A stretch of DNA of 64,000 nucleotides from Paenibacillus sp. BIC5C1 (GCF_032399705.1 NZ_CP135922.1:1612001-1676000); one strand, 5' to 3'; shown: positions 33,572 through 43,096, numbered from the stretch's first letter. Program-made: numbers and translations. Notes: generated by a model not told the origin, from the letters alone.

Positions 33572-35548
33572 TTAAGCTTTGGCCTTCACAGCTTGCTGAA
33601 TCAGCTCAATGAATGCTTCAATGCGCTGAATGCCTTGATCGCCCTGACCGTATGCACGGACAGAGGCGGATGAGGCATTTTTCTCATTTTCCCCAAGTAC
33701 GAGCGAGTAAGGGACTTTTTCCATCTGAGCTTCACGGATTTTGTAGCCGAGCTTCTCACTGCGCAAGTCTGTTTCTACCCGAATACCAGCAGCCCGCAGC
33801 TGGCTCTGAACTTGAAGCGCATAATCTGCGTAATGATCTGACACTGGCAGCAGCTTCACTTGCACAGGTGCGAGCCAGAGAGGAAATGCACCTGCATAAT
33901 GTTCAGTCAAGATGCCGATGAAACGATCGATTGAACCATAGATGGCACGGTGGATCACGACAGGCCGGTGTTTCAGGCTATCTTCGCCAATATAAGTGAG
34001 ATCGAATTTCTCGGGCATTTGGAAATCGAGCTGAATTGTTCCACACTGCCAGCTGCGCTTCAGTGCATCGAGAATGTGGAAGTCAATTTTCGGACCGTAA
34101 AAGGCACCATCACCCTCGTTAATGCGGTATTTCACACCGCGCCGATCAAGTACATTTTGCAATGCTCTTTCTGCTTGATCCCATAGCTCTTCCGATCCCA
34201 TGGAATCGTCCGGGCGAGTGGACAACTCAATGTTGTACTCGAAACCAAAGATGTCGTACATGCGACCGATCAATGAAATCGCCTGATTGATCTCTTCCTC
34301 GATCTGTTCTGGCATCACATAGAGATGGGCATCATCCTGACAGAAAGTCCGCACCCGCATCATGCCGTTCAGAGCGCCTGAGAATTCATGGCGGTGGACC
34401 TGACCGAATTCCATCATACGAATCGGCAGCTCACGATAGGAATGGAGTGTATTTTTGAAAATCAGCATGTGTCCGGGACAGTTCATTGGTTTCAGGGCAA
34501 AAGTCGCATCGTCCACTTCCGAGAAATACATATTGTCTTTGTAATGCTCCCAGTGACCCGACTGCTCCCACAGACGGTTGTTCATCATGAGGGGAGTGCG
34601 AACTTCCTGATAGCCTTCCTGTAGTTGCAATTCACGGGAGAATTGCTCCAGTTCTGTGCGGACAGTCATGCCTTTGGGCAGATAGAACGGCATACCGGGT
34701 GCTTCTTCCGAGAACATGAAAAGTTCAAGCTCCTTACCCAGTTTGCGGTGATCCCTTTTCTTCGCTTCTTCCAGCATGTGCAGATGTTCTTCCAATTGGG
34801 CTTTGCTCGGGAAAGCAGTGCCGTAAATGCGTTGCAGCATTTTATTATCCGAGTTGCCGCGCCAGTATGCACCAGCCACATTCAGCAGTTTGAATGCCTT
34901 GATCCGACCAGTGGACGGAAGATGAGGGCCGCGACAGAGATCGAAAAACTCCCCTTGGTCATAGATCGAAAGCTCAGCGTCCTCCGGTAAATCCTGAATG
35001 AGTTCAAGCTTATACGGGTCTTGAATCTCTCCGAAGATACGAAGTGCTTCTTTCCGGCTAACTACCCGGCGGCTAATCTTTTCATTTTCTTTTATGATTT
35101 TGTTCATTTCTTGCTCAATGGCAGCCAAATCACTGATCGATAGAGCATGCTCCAGATCGACATCGTAATAGAATCCATCTTCAATGACAGGTCCGATGCC
35201 CAGCTTCACTTGTTCCGCACCATAGATGCGTTTGAGAGCCTGCGCAAGTACATGAGCAGTGCTGTGTCGGTAACGATACAGACCTTCTGGGCTGTCCAAA
35301 GTAACGATGACGAGTTCGCAATCCTTCTCAAGAACCCAGTCAAGATCGACATTCTTACCATTTACAATTCCGCCGATGGCTTGTTTGCCCAGACTTGTGC
35401 TGATGGATGATGCGACCCCTCCTACAGTGATGCCTGCCTCGTAAGAACGTACAGCTCCGCCTTGTAAGCGAATTTCAATCGGATGTTGGGGCTGTTGTTG
35501 GTTATTCAATGGGTTGCTGGATTGGCTGTTATTATTCGGATTACTCAT
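33572..35548 (-). CDS. thrS: Threonine--tRNA ligase
   Basis: A class II aminoacyl-tRNA synthetase that charges tRNA-Thr. The 658-residue protein has an Asn/Gln-rich N-terminal tail of about 22 residues, a TGS domain, an editing domain with HSTAHVLAQALKRIYG and the zinc-site Cys in ALKPMNCPGHMLIF, the class II motif 2 (RMMEFGQVHRHEFSGAL), motif 3 (HRAIYGSIDRFIGIL) and an anticodon-binding domain. ATG 35548 is chosen because GGAGAG lies 8 bases upstream. It is controlled by the T-box leader directly upstream. Bacillota may carry two threonyl-tRNA synthetase genes; whether this is the only one cannot be told. Confidence 0.97.
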   Translation of the reverse strand: MSNPNNNSQSSNPLNNQQQPQHPIEIRLQGGAVRSYEAGITVGGVASSISTSLGKQAIGGIVNGKNVDLDWVLEKDCELVIVTLDSPEGLYRYRHSTAHVLAQALKRIYGAEQVKLGIGPVIEDGFYYDVDLEHALSISDLAAIEQEMNKIIKENEKISRRVVSRKEALRIFGEIQDPYKLELIQDLPEDAELSIYDQGEFFDLCRGPHLPSTGRIKAFKLLNVAGAYWRGNSDNKMLQRIYGTAFPSKAQLEEHLHMLEEAKKRDHRKLGKELELFMFSEEAPGMPFYLPKGMTVRTELEQFSRELQLQEGYQEVRTPLMMNNRLWEQSGHWEHYKDNMYFSEVDDATFALKPMNCPGHMLIFKNTLHSYRELPIRMMEFGQVHRHEFSGALNGMMRVRTFCQDDAHLYVMPEQIEEEINQAISLIGRMYDIFGFEYNIELSTRPDDSMGSEELWDQAERALQNVLDRRGVKYRINEGDGAFYGPKIDFHILDALKRSWQCGTIQLDFQMPEKFDLTYIGEDSLKHRPVVIHRAIYGSIDRFIGILTEHYAGAFPLWLAPVQVKLLPVSDHYADYALQVQSQLRAAGIRVETDLRSEKLGYKIREAQMEKVPYSLVLGENEKNASSASVRAYGQGDQGIQRIEAFIELIQQAVKAKA

Positions 35549-35581
35549 GTGAACCACTCTCCAATACTCAAATTTGAAGCG

Positions 35582-35885
35582 CAAAAAACACCCGTCCCGG
35601 AAAAGGGACGAGTGCGCTCAGCTCGTGGTTCCACCCTAATTTGGTTATGAATGCTCCTGAACACGACCAGCCGCCGCAAGCAAGAACATCATAACCCTCA
35701 TTGGAATCCGTTATCGGGGATCAGGCGGTGAACTCTACTGACAGCTTGGTCCGAAACAGGAATAAAGCTGGGTTCGAGCTCACGGCTGCAGAGGGGTAAT
35801 TCCGGTCCGTTCGCTGAAGAAGGTTTCACCAATCCCCTCTCTCTCTGGGCAGCACGCAAACGGAATCTTGTCTCTGGTCATCGCC
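35582..35885 (-). promoter_or_regulatory. T-box leader of thrS with Thr (ACC) specifier
   Basis: On the minus strand the T-box sequence AGGGTGGAACCACGAG lies at 35638-35623, followed by the terminator CACTCGTCCC-TTTTC-CGGGACGGGTG with a T run (35614-35582). Stem I is closed by CAGAGAGAGAGGGG and CCCCTCTG, and its specifier loop reads GGAATTACC, placing ACC, a threonine codon, at 35797-35795. Uncharged tRNA-Thr should pair at both sites, favour the antiterminator and allow transcription of thrS. Confidence 0.93.
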
Positions 35886-36013
35886 AAATATGCAAAATCG
35901 ATATCAAATGAATTGATCTGAATATCGTTGAAGTCCATATCAATATATTGGAACAGGTGTTATTGAGTGTCGATTATATAGATTGAAAATGAAAAGGTCA
36001 AGCGGAATGTTGT

Positions 36014-37774
36014 TTACCCATGTTCTGATTGGCCATCCCATATTAATCGAATGACAGTACCCTCACCAGAAGCTGATTGGACTTCAATACGGCCTTTCAT
36101 CGCTTCAATTAAGCCTTTTGTTACCGCCATACCAAGGCCTGATCCGACATCGGACGTGCCTGTATCCGTTCCGCGGTAATATCGTTCAAACAGCCTCCAG
36201 ACCAGTTCCGGATCCATGCCTTGACCGTCATCGGCAAATTGAACACTGAACTCACCTGCCTGCTTACCCGGATGCACACTAACGGTCAGAATCGACTCCG
36301 CTGGATTATGAAGAAGGGCGTTAGCGGTCAGATTATCCACAATACGTTCAAACGAAGGAATATGCACATTGCCGTATACCGGAATTTTTGCAGGTCGGAA
36401 CACAATACGCCCCTCGCCATATAACGGGTTGCGTTCTGCACGCTGGACGAGATCATGCAGCAGCGTATTTACGTCAGTTTCTTCAACAGGTGGCTGGTAT
36501 CCACCGCTTCGCAATCGGTACGTCATGGCAAGGTCGTTTACAAGTCGGTCCATATACATGGATTTGTCCAGCATAATGCCTGCGAATTCTCTCACTTCTT
36601 CCGCGGACCAGCTATATTTATGTGCTTCAAGCATATGGGCGTATCCCTGGATGGAGGATAGCGGAGTCTTGAGATCATGTGTTATTCCGGCAATCCATTC
36701 CTCACGCAGAGATTCGGTCTGTTTACGGAGCTCTTCGTCTTGTTTCAGTGTTGCAGATAATGCCTGCATGGAGCGAAGCACTTCGGCATATACGCGGTAT
36801 TTCCGCTTCCATTTGCCATTTCGTCGCTGGCTGCGAGGAACGCCGCCGATGCCTTTGGGTTCTTCATAATGTCCCTGTTCCAGTCGTTGGAGCCATTGGA
36901 GCATATGCAGCATGGGAGAACCGAAACGATTGGCGTACCATAGCGCCAACAGAATAAGTAAAATGACAACGGAAAGGAGCAGTACGATGACCACTGGAGT
37001 CAAAATGAAGTTATAGGGATTTTCATCCCCTGTAGCAGTTGGATCGACAGGTATGCTAAGCATCCAGGTTGTGCCATTCTGTTCATCGTAAAAGGTTGCG
37101 ATCGATATTCCATATCGATTGGGATAACGAATACGCAAAGCCAGTTCCTGTATATTATAACTGCTAGGGACACCCATGGCAGGTTTATTATAGGAAGCCA
37201 GCTCTTGGCCATATTCGTTCAGAATTTGCAGGTAGGCACCTTTGGAGCGTATGACATCTTCTTGTTTGGGCTGCAGCATCAGCTCTCCATTGGTATAATG
37301 ACTATCCACACGGGCTTGATCGAGTAAGGAATTGGCCTGATTGCGTTCCCCGTACAGCAAGGTGAACATCTCGCCGTTTTTCTCCCGGATCAGCATGACG
37401 ATCTGGTATGGAAACGGCTTTTTAGCTTCCCAGTATGCGATCAACTCTCCAGGCTTGTATTGCTTCGGAACGTCATCCGGTGTATCAAAATCATCAATGA
37501 CGTAGCCTTTTTCGTCCACAACCTGAAGCCATCCCTGATTTTTCTCGACCTGCTTCAGCAGCCTGGGATCATAGCGGACCCTCCCATCGGGCATGATTTC
37601 TGCGGTATTAATCAGTTGGTCAAGACCACTGGTAGCGAAGTCATCCACCAGGCTTACTTCATTCACCTTTTGAACGACCCAATAGGTCGCTGCAGAACCC
37701 AACAGGATGATAAGAACGACTGCTCCAGCAAGCATACCGATAAAACGGGTCATTAACCTGCGACGAATACTCAT
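36014..37774 (-). CDS. Sensor histidine kinase (two-component system)
   Basis: A 586-residue membrane kinase. The first membrane segment is at about residues 13-35, an extracellular domain of about 220 residues follows, and a second membrane segment lies at about 258-280. A HAMP-like linker leads to the H-box GITHDLKTPLSSIQGY, then N-box DNLTANALLHNP, G1 FADDGQGMDP and G2 GSGLGMAVTK. It overlaps the response regulator gene upstream by 4 bases. The large extracellular domain suggests sensing of an envelope or extracellular signal. The divergent M23 peptidase gene is a likely target. Confidence 0.93.
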   Translation of the reverse strand: MSIRRRLMTRFIGMLAGAVVLIILLGSAATYWVVQKVNEVSLVDDFATSGLDQLINTAEIMPDGRVRYDPRLLKQVEKNQGWLQVVDEKGYVIDDFDTPDDVPKQYKPGELIAYWEAKKPFPYQIVMLIREKNGEMFTLLYGERNQANSLLDQARVDSHYTNGELMLQPKQEDVIRSKGAYLQILNEYGQELASYNKPAMGVPSSYNIQELALRIRYPNRYGISIATFYDEQNGTTWMLSIPVDPTATGDENPYNFILTPVVIVLLLSVVILLILLALWYANRFGSPMLHMLQWLQRLEQGHYEEPKGIGGVPRSQRRNGKWKRKYRVYAEVLRSMQALSATLKQDEELRKQTESLREEWIAGITHDLKTPLSSIQGYAHMLEAHKYSWSAEEVREFAGIMLDKSMYMDRLVNDLAMTYRLRSGGYQPPVEETDVNTLLHDLVQRAERNPLYGEGRIVFRPAKIPVYGNVHIPSFERIVDNLTANALLHNPAESILTVSVHPGKQAGEFSVQFADDGQGMDPELVWRLFERYYRGTDTGTSDVGSGLGMAVTKGLIEAMKGRIEVQSASGEGTVIRLIWDGQSEHG

Positions 37775-38538
37775 GCGCGTAACACTTGGTTAGGCTGTAT
37801 GAGTTTGTATCCCAGTCCCCGGACGTTGACGAGAAACACAGGGTTAGAGGAATCAGCTTCAATCCGCTCACGAATACGATGAATATGAACCATAACGGTG
37901 TTGTCATCGCTGATGGCTTCCGAACCCCATACACGCTCATACAATTCCGATTTGGTGAAAATGCGATTGGGATGCTTGCAGAAAAAGAGCAGCAGCTGGT
38001 AGACAAGAGCGGGACAGGTTACAGGCTGTCCTTCAACCTGAAGTTCACCGGCTTGTTCAAATACTTGAAAACGACCAAAATCATAAACCCCTTCCTGCAC
38101 GGCAGGAGATGACGAAGTTGCGTCAGAGGAGAGTGTAGTCTCCATTGTACCTGTCACTATTTTGGTAGGTAAATAACGTTTCAGCAGCGATTTGATCCGA
38201 GCGACTACTTCCAGTGGGTTAAAGGGTTTAACGACATAATCATCGCCGCCAACGGCGAATCCGGTTAACTTGTCATAATCCGTTGTTTTGGCAGTTAGAA
38301 AAAGAATTGGTGCATCGGTCACTTGCCGCAGAAAGGGACAGATTTCCAGTCCGCTTTTGCCAGGCAGCATGATGTCCAGCACGATGCAATGATAGGTTTT
38401 ATTTTCGCAGGCGGTAATCGCCTCTTCTCCGGTGGTAACGGTGTCGATGTCTACGAATTGTTCTTTGAGCAAGACGGTTTTGAGCATATGTAAAATGGCT
38501 TGTTCATCATCAACTAGCAGTATGGAGACGTGATCCAT
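37771..38538 (-). CDS. OmpR-family response regulator
   Basis: A 255-residue regulator. Receiver domain: acidic pair VDDEQ, phospho-acceptor Asp in VLDIMLPGKSGLE, conserved Thr/Ala (LTAKTTD) and Lys (VVKPFNP). The C-terminal winged helix ends with NTVMVHIHRIRERIE and VRGLGYKL. Between them is an extra Ser/Thr-rich linker of about 35 residues (TMETTLSSDATSSS). ATG 38538 keeps the standard receiver start and has GGAGG 12 bases upstream; the open frame begins at 38586. It is the partner of the kinase it overlaps. Confidence 0.93.
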   Translation of the reverse strand: MDHVSILLVDDEQAILHMLKTVLLKEQFVDIDTVTTGEEAITACENKTYHCIVLDIMLPGKSGLEICPFLRQVTDAPILFLTAKTTDYDKLTGFAVGGDDYVVKPFNPLEVVARIKSLLKRYLPTKIVTGTMETTLSSDATSSSPAVQEGVYDFGRFQVFEQAGELQVEGQPVTCPALVYQLLLFFCKHPNRIFTKSELYERVWGSEAISDDNTVMVHIHRIRERIEADSSNPVFLVNVRGLGYKLIQPNQVLRA

Positions 38539-38620
38539 GATGTGAAATGACCTCCTAGAGCTTCCTGTTTGTTTATTGCTAATCATACCATCCGAGAGGG
38601 CTATGTAGTGTGCGAGCTAT

Positions 38621-38636
38621 CTTAACGGAATCTTAA
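38621..38636. promoter_or_regulatory. Direct repeat CTTAA-N6-CTTAA, probable response-regulator box
   Basis: CTTAA occurs at 38621 and 38632, 11 bases apart (one helical turn), in the gap between the response regulator and the divergent M23 lipoprotein gene. OmpR-family regulators commonly bind such direct repeats. It is inferred to be the site of the regulator encoded next to it. Confidence 0.5.
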
Positions 38637-38756
38637 TTATGAAGCCATAGAAGACTCCACAGTTTAACTACATGTAAGGATGGGTTAGACGAAGGATAAG
38701 ATTCATTCTGTACACTTAACTGGAAAGTATAACGAACACCAGAAGGGATGTTGAGA

Positions 38757-39917
38757 ATGAGGTGGAAAATGAACAGGCTGCATGAGAGTAGTAAAATAAA
38801 GGAGCGGCACTCGAATTACGAAGGGGATCAGCTGGAATCCGATTACGCGACACATGAGAAATTACAGAGCAAAAAGAGCTGGAAGTTGCTTACCATTGCC
38901 CTTGGAGCCTGCGTGATGTTGTCAGCCTGCGGTAACAGTAACTCGATTACATCCGAACAGGCGGAGCGGCAGTCCAAGGAACAGACGACAAATGCCAATG
39001 AAGCGAGTGAAAGTACCCATCAGGAAGAGAATTCAGGTACAGAGGTGAGTGCTATCATTACACCCGACAATTTCATCGATACGTTAATGAACGGTTCCAA
39101 GGAGGCAATTTACAGTCAGATGAGTCCCGAGTTGAAGGAAGCGCTAACGCTTGAACAGTTTAAAACGTCTGCGGATCAATTCCTTGAGGGAGTAACTTCC
39201 TTTGATCTGGTTGTAGATGCCAAAGTGAACCATTTAACTGAGTTCGCCTGGAAGGATCAAACAGGGACCAAAGGGATTCAAGCCTATTTTACCGGAGCCA
39301 ATCAGATTGAAGGTCTGTTGATCCAACCACTGGAACCCCATGAAGATACGGATCAAAAGTTCACCAATACCGAATTTCAATTCCCTATGAAGGGTGAATG
39401 GTATGTGTTCTGGGGAGGCAATGATGTGATGTCGAACTATCATTATGAACATGAAACACAGCGCTATGCGCTAGATATCATTCGGACCAAAGAAGCTTTC
39501 AGTTACAACGGAGATCCGAAGGTGAACGAAAACTACTACGCTTTTGGTGAGCCGCTCTATGCAGCTGCGGACGGAACCGTAGTCGATATCAAGAATGATA
39601 TTCGAGACAACACACCAGGGGTTATGAATCCGGAAGAACCTGCGGGTAACAATGTGGTCATTGACCATGGAAACGGAGAATACAGCATCACCGCGCACAT
39701 CAAGGAAGGCAGTGTAGCGGTCAAAAAAGGAGATAAAGTCAAGCAGGGAGACCTTATTGGAGAGCTGGGTAACTCAGGGAATTCCAGTGAAGCCCATCTG
39801 CATTTTCAGGTATCGGATGGCCCGGATCTATTCACTTCCCGTTCTGTTAACATTCGTTGGGCAGATCAGAGCCAGCAGATGACTCGGGGTAATACAATTC
39901 AAGGATTGCCTGAGTAA
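38757..39917 (+). CDS. M23 family metallopeptidase lipoprotein (DUF3887-like plus M23)
   Basis: A 386-residue cell-wall hydrolase. A lipoprotein signal (KKSWKLLTIALGACVML, then SACGN) is preceded by about 40 polar residues, an unusually long n-region. A DUF3887-like domain (DNFIDTLMNGSKEAIYSQM) covers about 100-190 and an M23 peptidase domain about 215-365, with zinc ligands in HETQRYALDI and in EAHLHFQ. M23 enzymes cut peptidoglycan cross-links. ATG 38757 has AGAAGGG 9 bases upstream; other in-frame ATGs lie at 38748 and 38769. It is divergent from a two-component system that may control it. Confidence 0.88.
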   Translation: MRWKMNRLHESSKIKERHSNYEGDQLESDYATHEKLQSKKSWKLLTIALGACVMLSACGNSNSITSEQAERQSKEQTTNANEASESTHQEENSGTEVSAIITPDNFIDTLMNGSKEAIYSQMSPELKEALTLEQFKTSADQFLEGVTSFDLVVDAKVNHLTEFAWKDQTGTKGIQAYFTGANQIEGLLIQPLEPHEDTDQKFTNTEFQFPMKGEWYVFWGGNDVMSNYHYEHETQRYALDIIRTKEAFSYNGDPKVNENYYAFGEPLYAAADGTVVDIKNDIRDNTPGVMNPEEPAGNNVVIDHGNGEYSITAHIKEGSVAVKKGDKVKQGDLIGELGNSGNSSEAHLHFQVSDGPDLFTSRSVNIRWADQSQQMTRGNTIQGLPE

Positions 39918-40017
39918 GTGTGGAGTTGACCCGAATGTTGGGGGATGACGTCGACTTCCTTCCTCCGTTATAATACCGTCATACGATAGAATTGATCTGG
40001 ATGATGGAGGAGTAGAC

Positions 40018-40521
40018 ATGAAGTTGGATAGTGTACAGATTGATTATGCGCGTCGTGAGGACTTGCCAAGAATTGTGGAGATCTATAATTCAACGATTGA
40101 AAGTCGAATGGTGACGGCAGATTTGGAGCCGGTGACTGTCGAGCAGCGTATTCCGTGGTTTGAGGAGCATTCATCCGATCATCGCCCGCTCTGGGTGATG
40201 AGATATGAGGGACAGGTTGTAGCCTGGGCCAGCCTGAGTTCGTTTTATGGACGGCCTGCGTACAATGGGACGGTGGAAGTCAGTGTGTATGTGGATCAGC
40301 AGTGCCGGGGAATTGGAGCTGGCGGACGTTTGCTGAATACCATTTTTGAAGCTTGTCCTAAGCTTGGAATCAAGACGATTCTGGGCTTTGTTTTTGGACA
40401 TAATGAACCGAGTCTGGGATTATTGCGCAAGCATGGTTTTGAACAGTGGGGCTATTATCCTGAAGTGGCTGTGCTGGATGGTGTCAACCGGGATTTGGCG
40501 ATTTTGGGCAAAAAAATATAG
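40018..40521 (+). CDS. GNAT family N-acetyltransferase (phosphinothricin acetyltransferase-like)
   Basis: A 167-residue acetyl-CoA-dependent acetyltransferase. The pattern ARREDLPRIVEIYNSTI at the N-terminus, the VEVSVYVDQQCRGIGAGGRLL acetyl-CoA loop (Q/RGxGxG) and NEPSLGLLRKHGFEQWGYYPEV are typical of the PAT/YncA group, whose members acetylate methionine sulfone, phosphinothricin or amines. The true substrate is unknown. ATG 40018 has GGAGGAG upstream. It is a single-gene unit with its own terminator. Confidence 0.9.
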   Translation: MKLDSVQIDYARREDLPRIVEIYNSTIESRMVTADLEPVTVEQRIPWFEEHSSDHRPLWVMRYEGQVVAWASLSSFYGRPAYNGTVEVSVYVDQQCRGIGAGGRLLNTIFEACPKLGIKTILGFVFGHNEPSLGLLRKHGFEQWGYYPEVAVLDGVNRDLAILGKKI

Positions 40522-40539
40522 TGTGTTTCAAAATGAATG

Positions 40540-40583
40540 AAAACCTCCAGATCCACAATGCGTGGATTGGAGGTTATTTTTGC
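40540..40583. terminator. Bidirectional Rho-independent terminator
   Basis: AAAACCTCCAgATCCAC, loop, GTGGATtGGAGGTTATTTTTG. It lies between the converging acetyltransferase (+) and DinB (-) genes. Confidence 0.9.
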
Positions 40584-40607
40584 TTACATAGAGTAAATAT
40601 GGATGAC

Positions 40608-41108
40608 TTAGGCGTGCGACACGCCAAGCCTTTGTTTAATATCCTTAATCTGTGCCAGATGACGTTCTTCATGATAGCTTGCAAAGTCGACCCATTGGGC
40701 TAAATCCATCTCACCGAAAACCGGGTGAAGAAAGGACTTGCTTCGCAGCAGTTCAGCCTCATGATCTTGTGCAACGAGCATCAACGCCTGATGTGAGTCT
40801 TCCAGGTCGTGGGTAACATTAGCGAGCGTTTCTGGTTCCGCAGGAGGTTGGAGATGAGGCGGGGCGCTAACAGAGTGGCTGCGATCCAGTGTAAGCTCAT
40901 ATGGTTTTTTGTCCACAGCAACGGTCTGTTCCTTCTCTAGCGCGGCGCGGGCTTGCTTCGCAATGATGCTTTCCATCAAATTCAGGTGACGGAGAACTTG
41001 CATAATACTCCAGTGGTCAGGTGTGGGTTTGAGGTTCAATTGTTCTTCATTGAGTCCAGAGACGGCATTCCAGATTTGGCTACGAATGTCGTCATTACGA
41101 GTGAACAT
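40608..41108 (-). CDS. DinB family protein
   Basis: A 166-residue four-helix-bundle protein of the DinB/YfiT-like superfamily, some members of which are bacillithiol-dependent transferases. The three metal-binding His positions are seen in HWSIMQVLRHL, and HEERHLAQI near the end. A DUF664/DinB_2 assignment fits best. Function is not known. It stands alone. Confidence 0.85.
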   Translation of the reverse strand: MFTRNDDIRSQIWNAVSGLNEEQLNLKPTPDHWSIMQVLRHLNLMESIIAKQARAALEKEQTVAVDKKPYELTLDRSHSVSAPPHLQPPAEPETLANVTHDLEDSHQALMLVAQDHEAELLRSKSFLHPVFGEMDLAQWVDFASYHEERHLAQIKDIKQRLGVSHA

Positions 41109-41390
41109 CGTGCGATCCTCTCCTTTATACGAGTTCTATGATGTCAGCTTGTGTAAGTGCAGTGCCTGAAATGTGGATGCTTGATATACATCATAGAGGA
41201 TCTGAAAGGTGAATGCGAAGGAGTGTTCGAATCGCTTTGTTATTTGAAGTTATATATATGAGGATGAGGCTTTTTTTCTGAAAGGGTCATATCAAATCAT
41301 GCCATCGCCAAAAAAAGAATTGACGCTAAGTGGTGCTGGACTCTATAATCGATAACAAGTAACTTGACATGTAAGGAGTCCTGACATGAT

Positions 41391-41804
41391 ATGTTAGTAA
41401 TTGACGAGGTGTATCACCATACAGCATTGCAAATATCATCGTCCGATTTATTGTACCTTATCCAACAGCTCAAGGTCAAAAAAGAAAATGAGATCGAAAC
41501 GCTTAAACATAAAATCGAACAATTCGAACAAAAAAAACGTGCGGAAGAAGTGGCTTATCAATCCTTGTCGACTGTACGCAAATGGTTCGCAGGTCGTCCT
41601 GCATCCCATCACCAGGCGGTGGAATATATGGTCCAGGTGAAGGAACGTTTTCGCAAAATGGAACAAATCCGGCGGCGGATACGAGAACTGGACCGCATCA
41701 CTGAACGAATCAAGCATCCGGACAGCATCGAACGGGACGAAATCGAGCTTACGCCCGAAACGATCCGGGAGATTAGACAGCTTAGGGAAACGGAGGATGT
41801 ATAA
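41391..41804 (+). CDS. Coiled-coil protein of unknown function, upstream of amt
   Basis: A 137-residue soluble protein not matched to a family. Residues about 22-60 form a Lys/Glu/Gln-rich coiled coil (VKKENEIETLKHKIEQFEQ), followed by a loop with WFAGRPASHH and a second charged helical region (RFRKMEQIRRRIRELDRI). It lies 2 bases before the ammonium transporter gene, so the two are surely co-transcribed. The usual amt partner GlnK (PII) is absent here. AAGGAG at 41373-41378 is 12 bases from ATG 41391; another ATG at 41386 is out of frame and stops at once. Confidence 0.75.
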   Translation: MLVIDEVYHHTALQISSSDLLYLIQQLKVKKENEIETLKHKIEQFEQKKRAEEVAYQSLSTVRKWFAGRPASHHQAVEYMVQVKERFRKMEQIRRRIRELDRITERIKHPDSIERDEIELTPETIREIRQLRETEDV

Positions 41805-41806
41805 GC

Positions 41807-43096
41807 ATGACTTTGGAGACGTTAAGCTCCGGGATTGATACGGTCTGGGTCGTACTGAGTGCAGCCATGATTTTATTGATGGAAGGCGGATTCGCCCTGC
41901 TGGAGGCTGGCTTCGTACGTTATAAAAATAGTGTGAATATTATTATGAAGGTTTTCGCTGACATTACCATTGGAACGTTGCTTTTCTATGCCATCGGATT
42001 TGGCTTGATGTATGGATCTGATGCTGGAGGTTTTGTAGGCATAACCGGATTTTTCCTCAATGGAGACTTGTCTCACCTGGACGTACCTGTATCATTGGAA
42101 ACATTCTGGCTGTTCCAGGCCGCGTTCACGATTGCTGTCATTTCCATCGTATCGGGTGCTGTGGCTGAGCGGATTAACTTTCGTGCATATCTGCTGTACA
42201 TCATATTGATGACGGCCATTATTTATCCGATTGGTGGACACTGGGCATGGGGCGGCGGTTGGCTCAGCAAACTGGGGATGCAGGATTTCGCCGGCTCCGC
42301 AGTCATTCATGCGTTGGGCGGGTTCTCTGCACTGGCCGCAGCGATTATTATTGGGCCGCGTAAAGGCAAATACACGCCGCTTGGTGTGAGTGCCATTGCG
42401 CTACCAAGTAATCTGCCACTGGCATCTGTAGGTGCCTTTCTGCTGTGGTTCGGCTGGTTTGGCTTCAATGCAGGAAGTACGCTCAGTGCGACTGATGTAA
42501 GGATCGGTCACATTGCCATCGTAACGATGTTATCTGCTGCTTCGGGTGGTGCGGTTACACTGCTCTACACCTTGTTCCGGTTCAATCGTTCAGACGCACC
42601 CTCGGTCATTAATGGCTCGCTTGCCGGTCTGGTCGGTATTACGGCGGGGTGTGCCTTTGTCGGTGATGTGGCTGCGATATTCATCGGGGCGGTATCCGGA
42701 TTGCTCATGATGGCTGCAACGAATTGGCTGGACCGCAGGCAGATTGATGACCCGGTAGGAGCGTTCCCTGTTCATGCTGTATCCGGGATGTGGGGAACGA
42801 TTGCCGTGGGTTTGTTTGCAACCGATGGTGGCTTGTTCATGGGAGGTGGCTGGAGGCTGCTGGGTGTTCAAGCGCTCGGCCTCACGGCTTTGGTCGTCTG
42901 GGGATTTGTCATGACCTGGATTGGTCTGAAACTGATTGGCAAGATCGTTCCTGTCCGTTCCACGGAAGAAGAGGAAGAGTTGGGTCTGGATATCAGTTAT
43001 CATGGTGTGATGGCTGCACACCAGTCGCATGAATTTCTGGATGGCGAGGAGCATATTCGTGCTTTTCAGGATGATTCACCGAATCGGGATCGTTAA
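41807..43096 (+). CDS. amt: Ammonium transporter Amt
   Basis: A 429-residue ammonium channel with eleven hydrophobic segments. Conserved pieces are the LLMEGGFALLEAGFVR region, FLFQAAFTIAVISIVSGAVAER-like (WLFQAAFTIAV), the pore His in DFAGSAVIHALGG and VGAFPVHAVSGMWG, and WFGWFGFNAGS. The C-terminal tail of about 45 residues (EEEEELGLDISYHG) holds the usual regulatory segment. A 137-residue coiled-coil gene precedes it by 2 bases in place of glnK. A strong terminator follows. Confidence 0.96.
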   Translation: MTLETLSSGIDTVWVVLSAAMILLMEGGFALLEAGFVRYKNSVNIIMKVFADITIGTLLFYAIGFGLMYGSDAGGFVGITGFFLNGDLSHLDVPVSLETFWLFQAAFTIAVISIVSGAVAERINFRAYLLYIILMTAIIYPIGGHWAWGGGWLSKLGMQDFAGSAVIHALGGFSALAAAIIIGPRKGKYTPLGVSAIALPSNLPLASVGAFLLWFGWFGFNAGSTLSATDVRIGHIAIVTMLSAASGGAVTLLYTLFRFNRSDAPSVINGSLAGLVGITAGCAFVGDVAAIFIGAVSGLLMMAATNWLDRRQIDDPVGAFPVHAVSGMWGTIAVGLFATDGGLFMGGGWRLLGVQALGLTALVVWGFVMTWIGLKLIGKIVPVRSTEEEEELGLDISYHGVMAAHQSHEFLDGEEHIRAFQDDSPNRDR

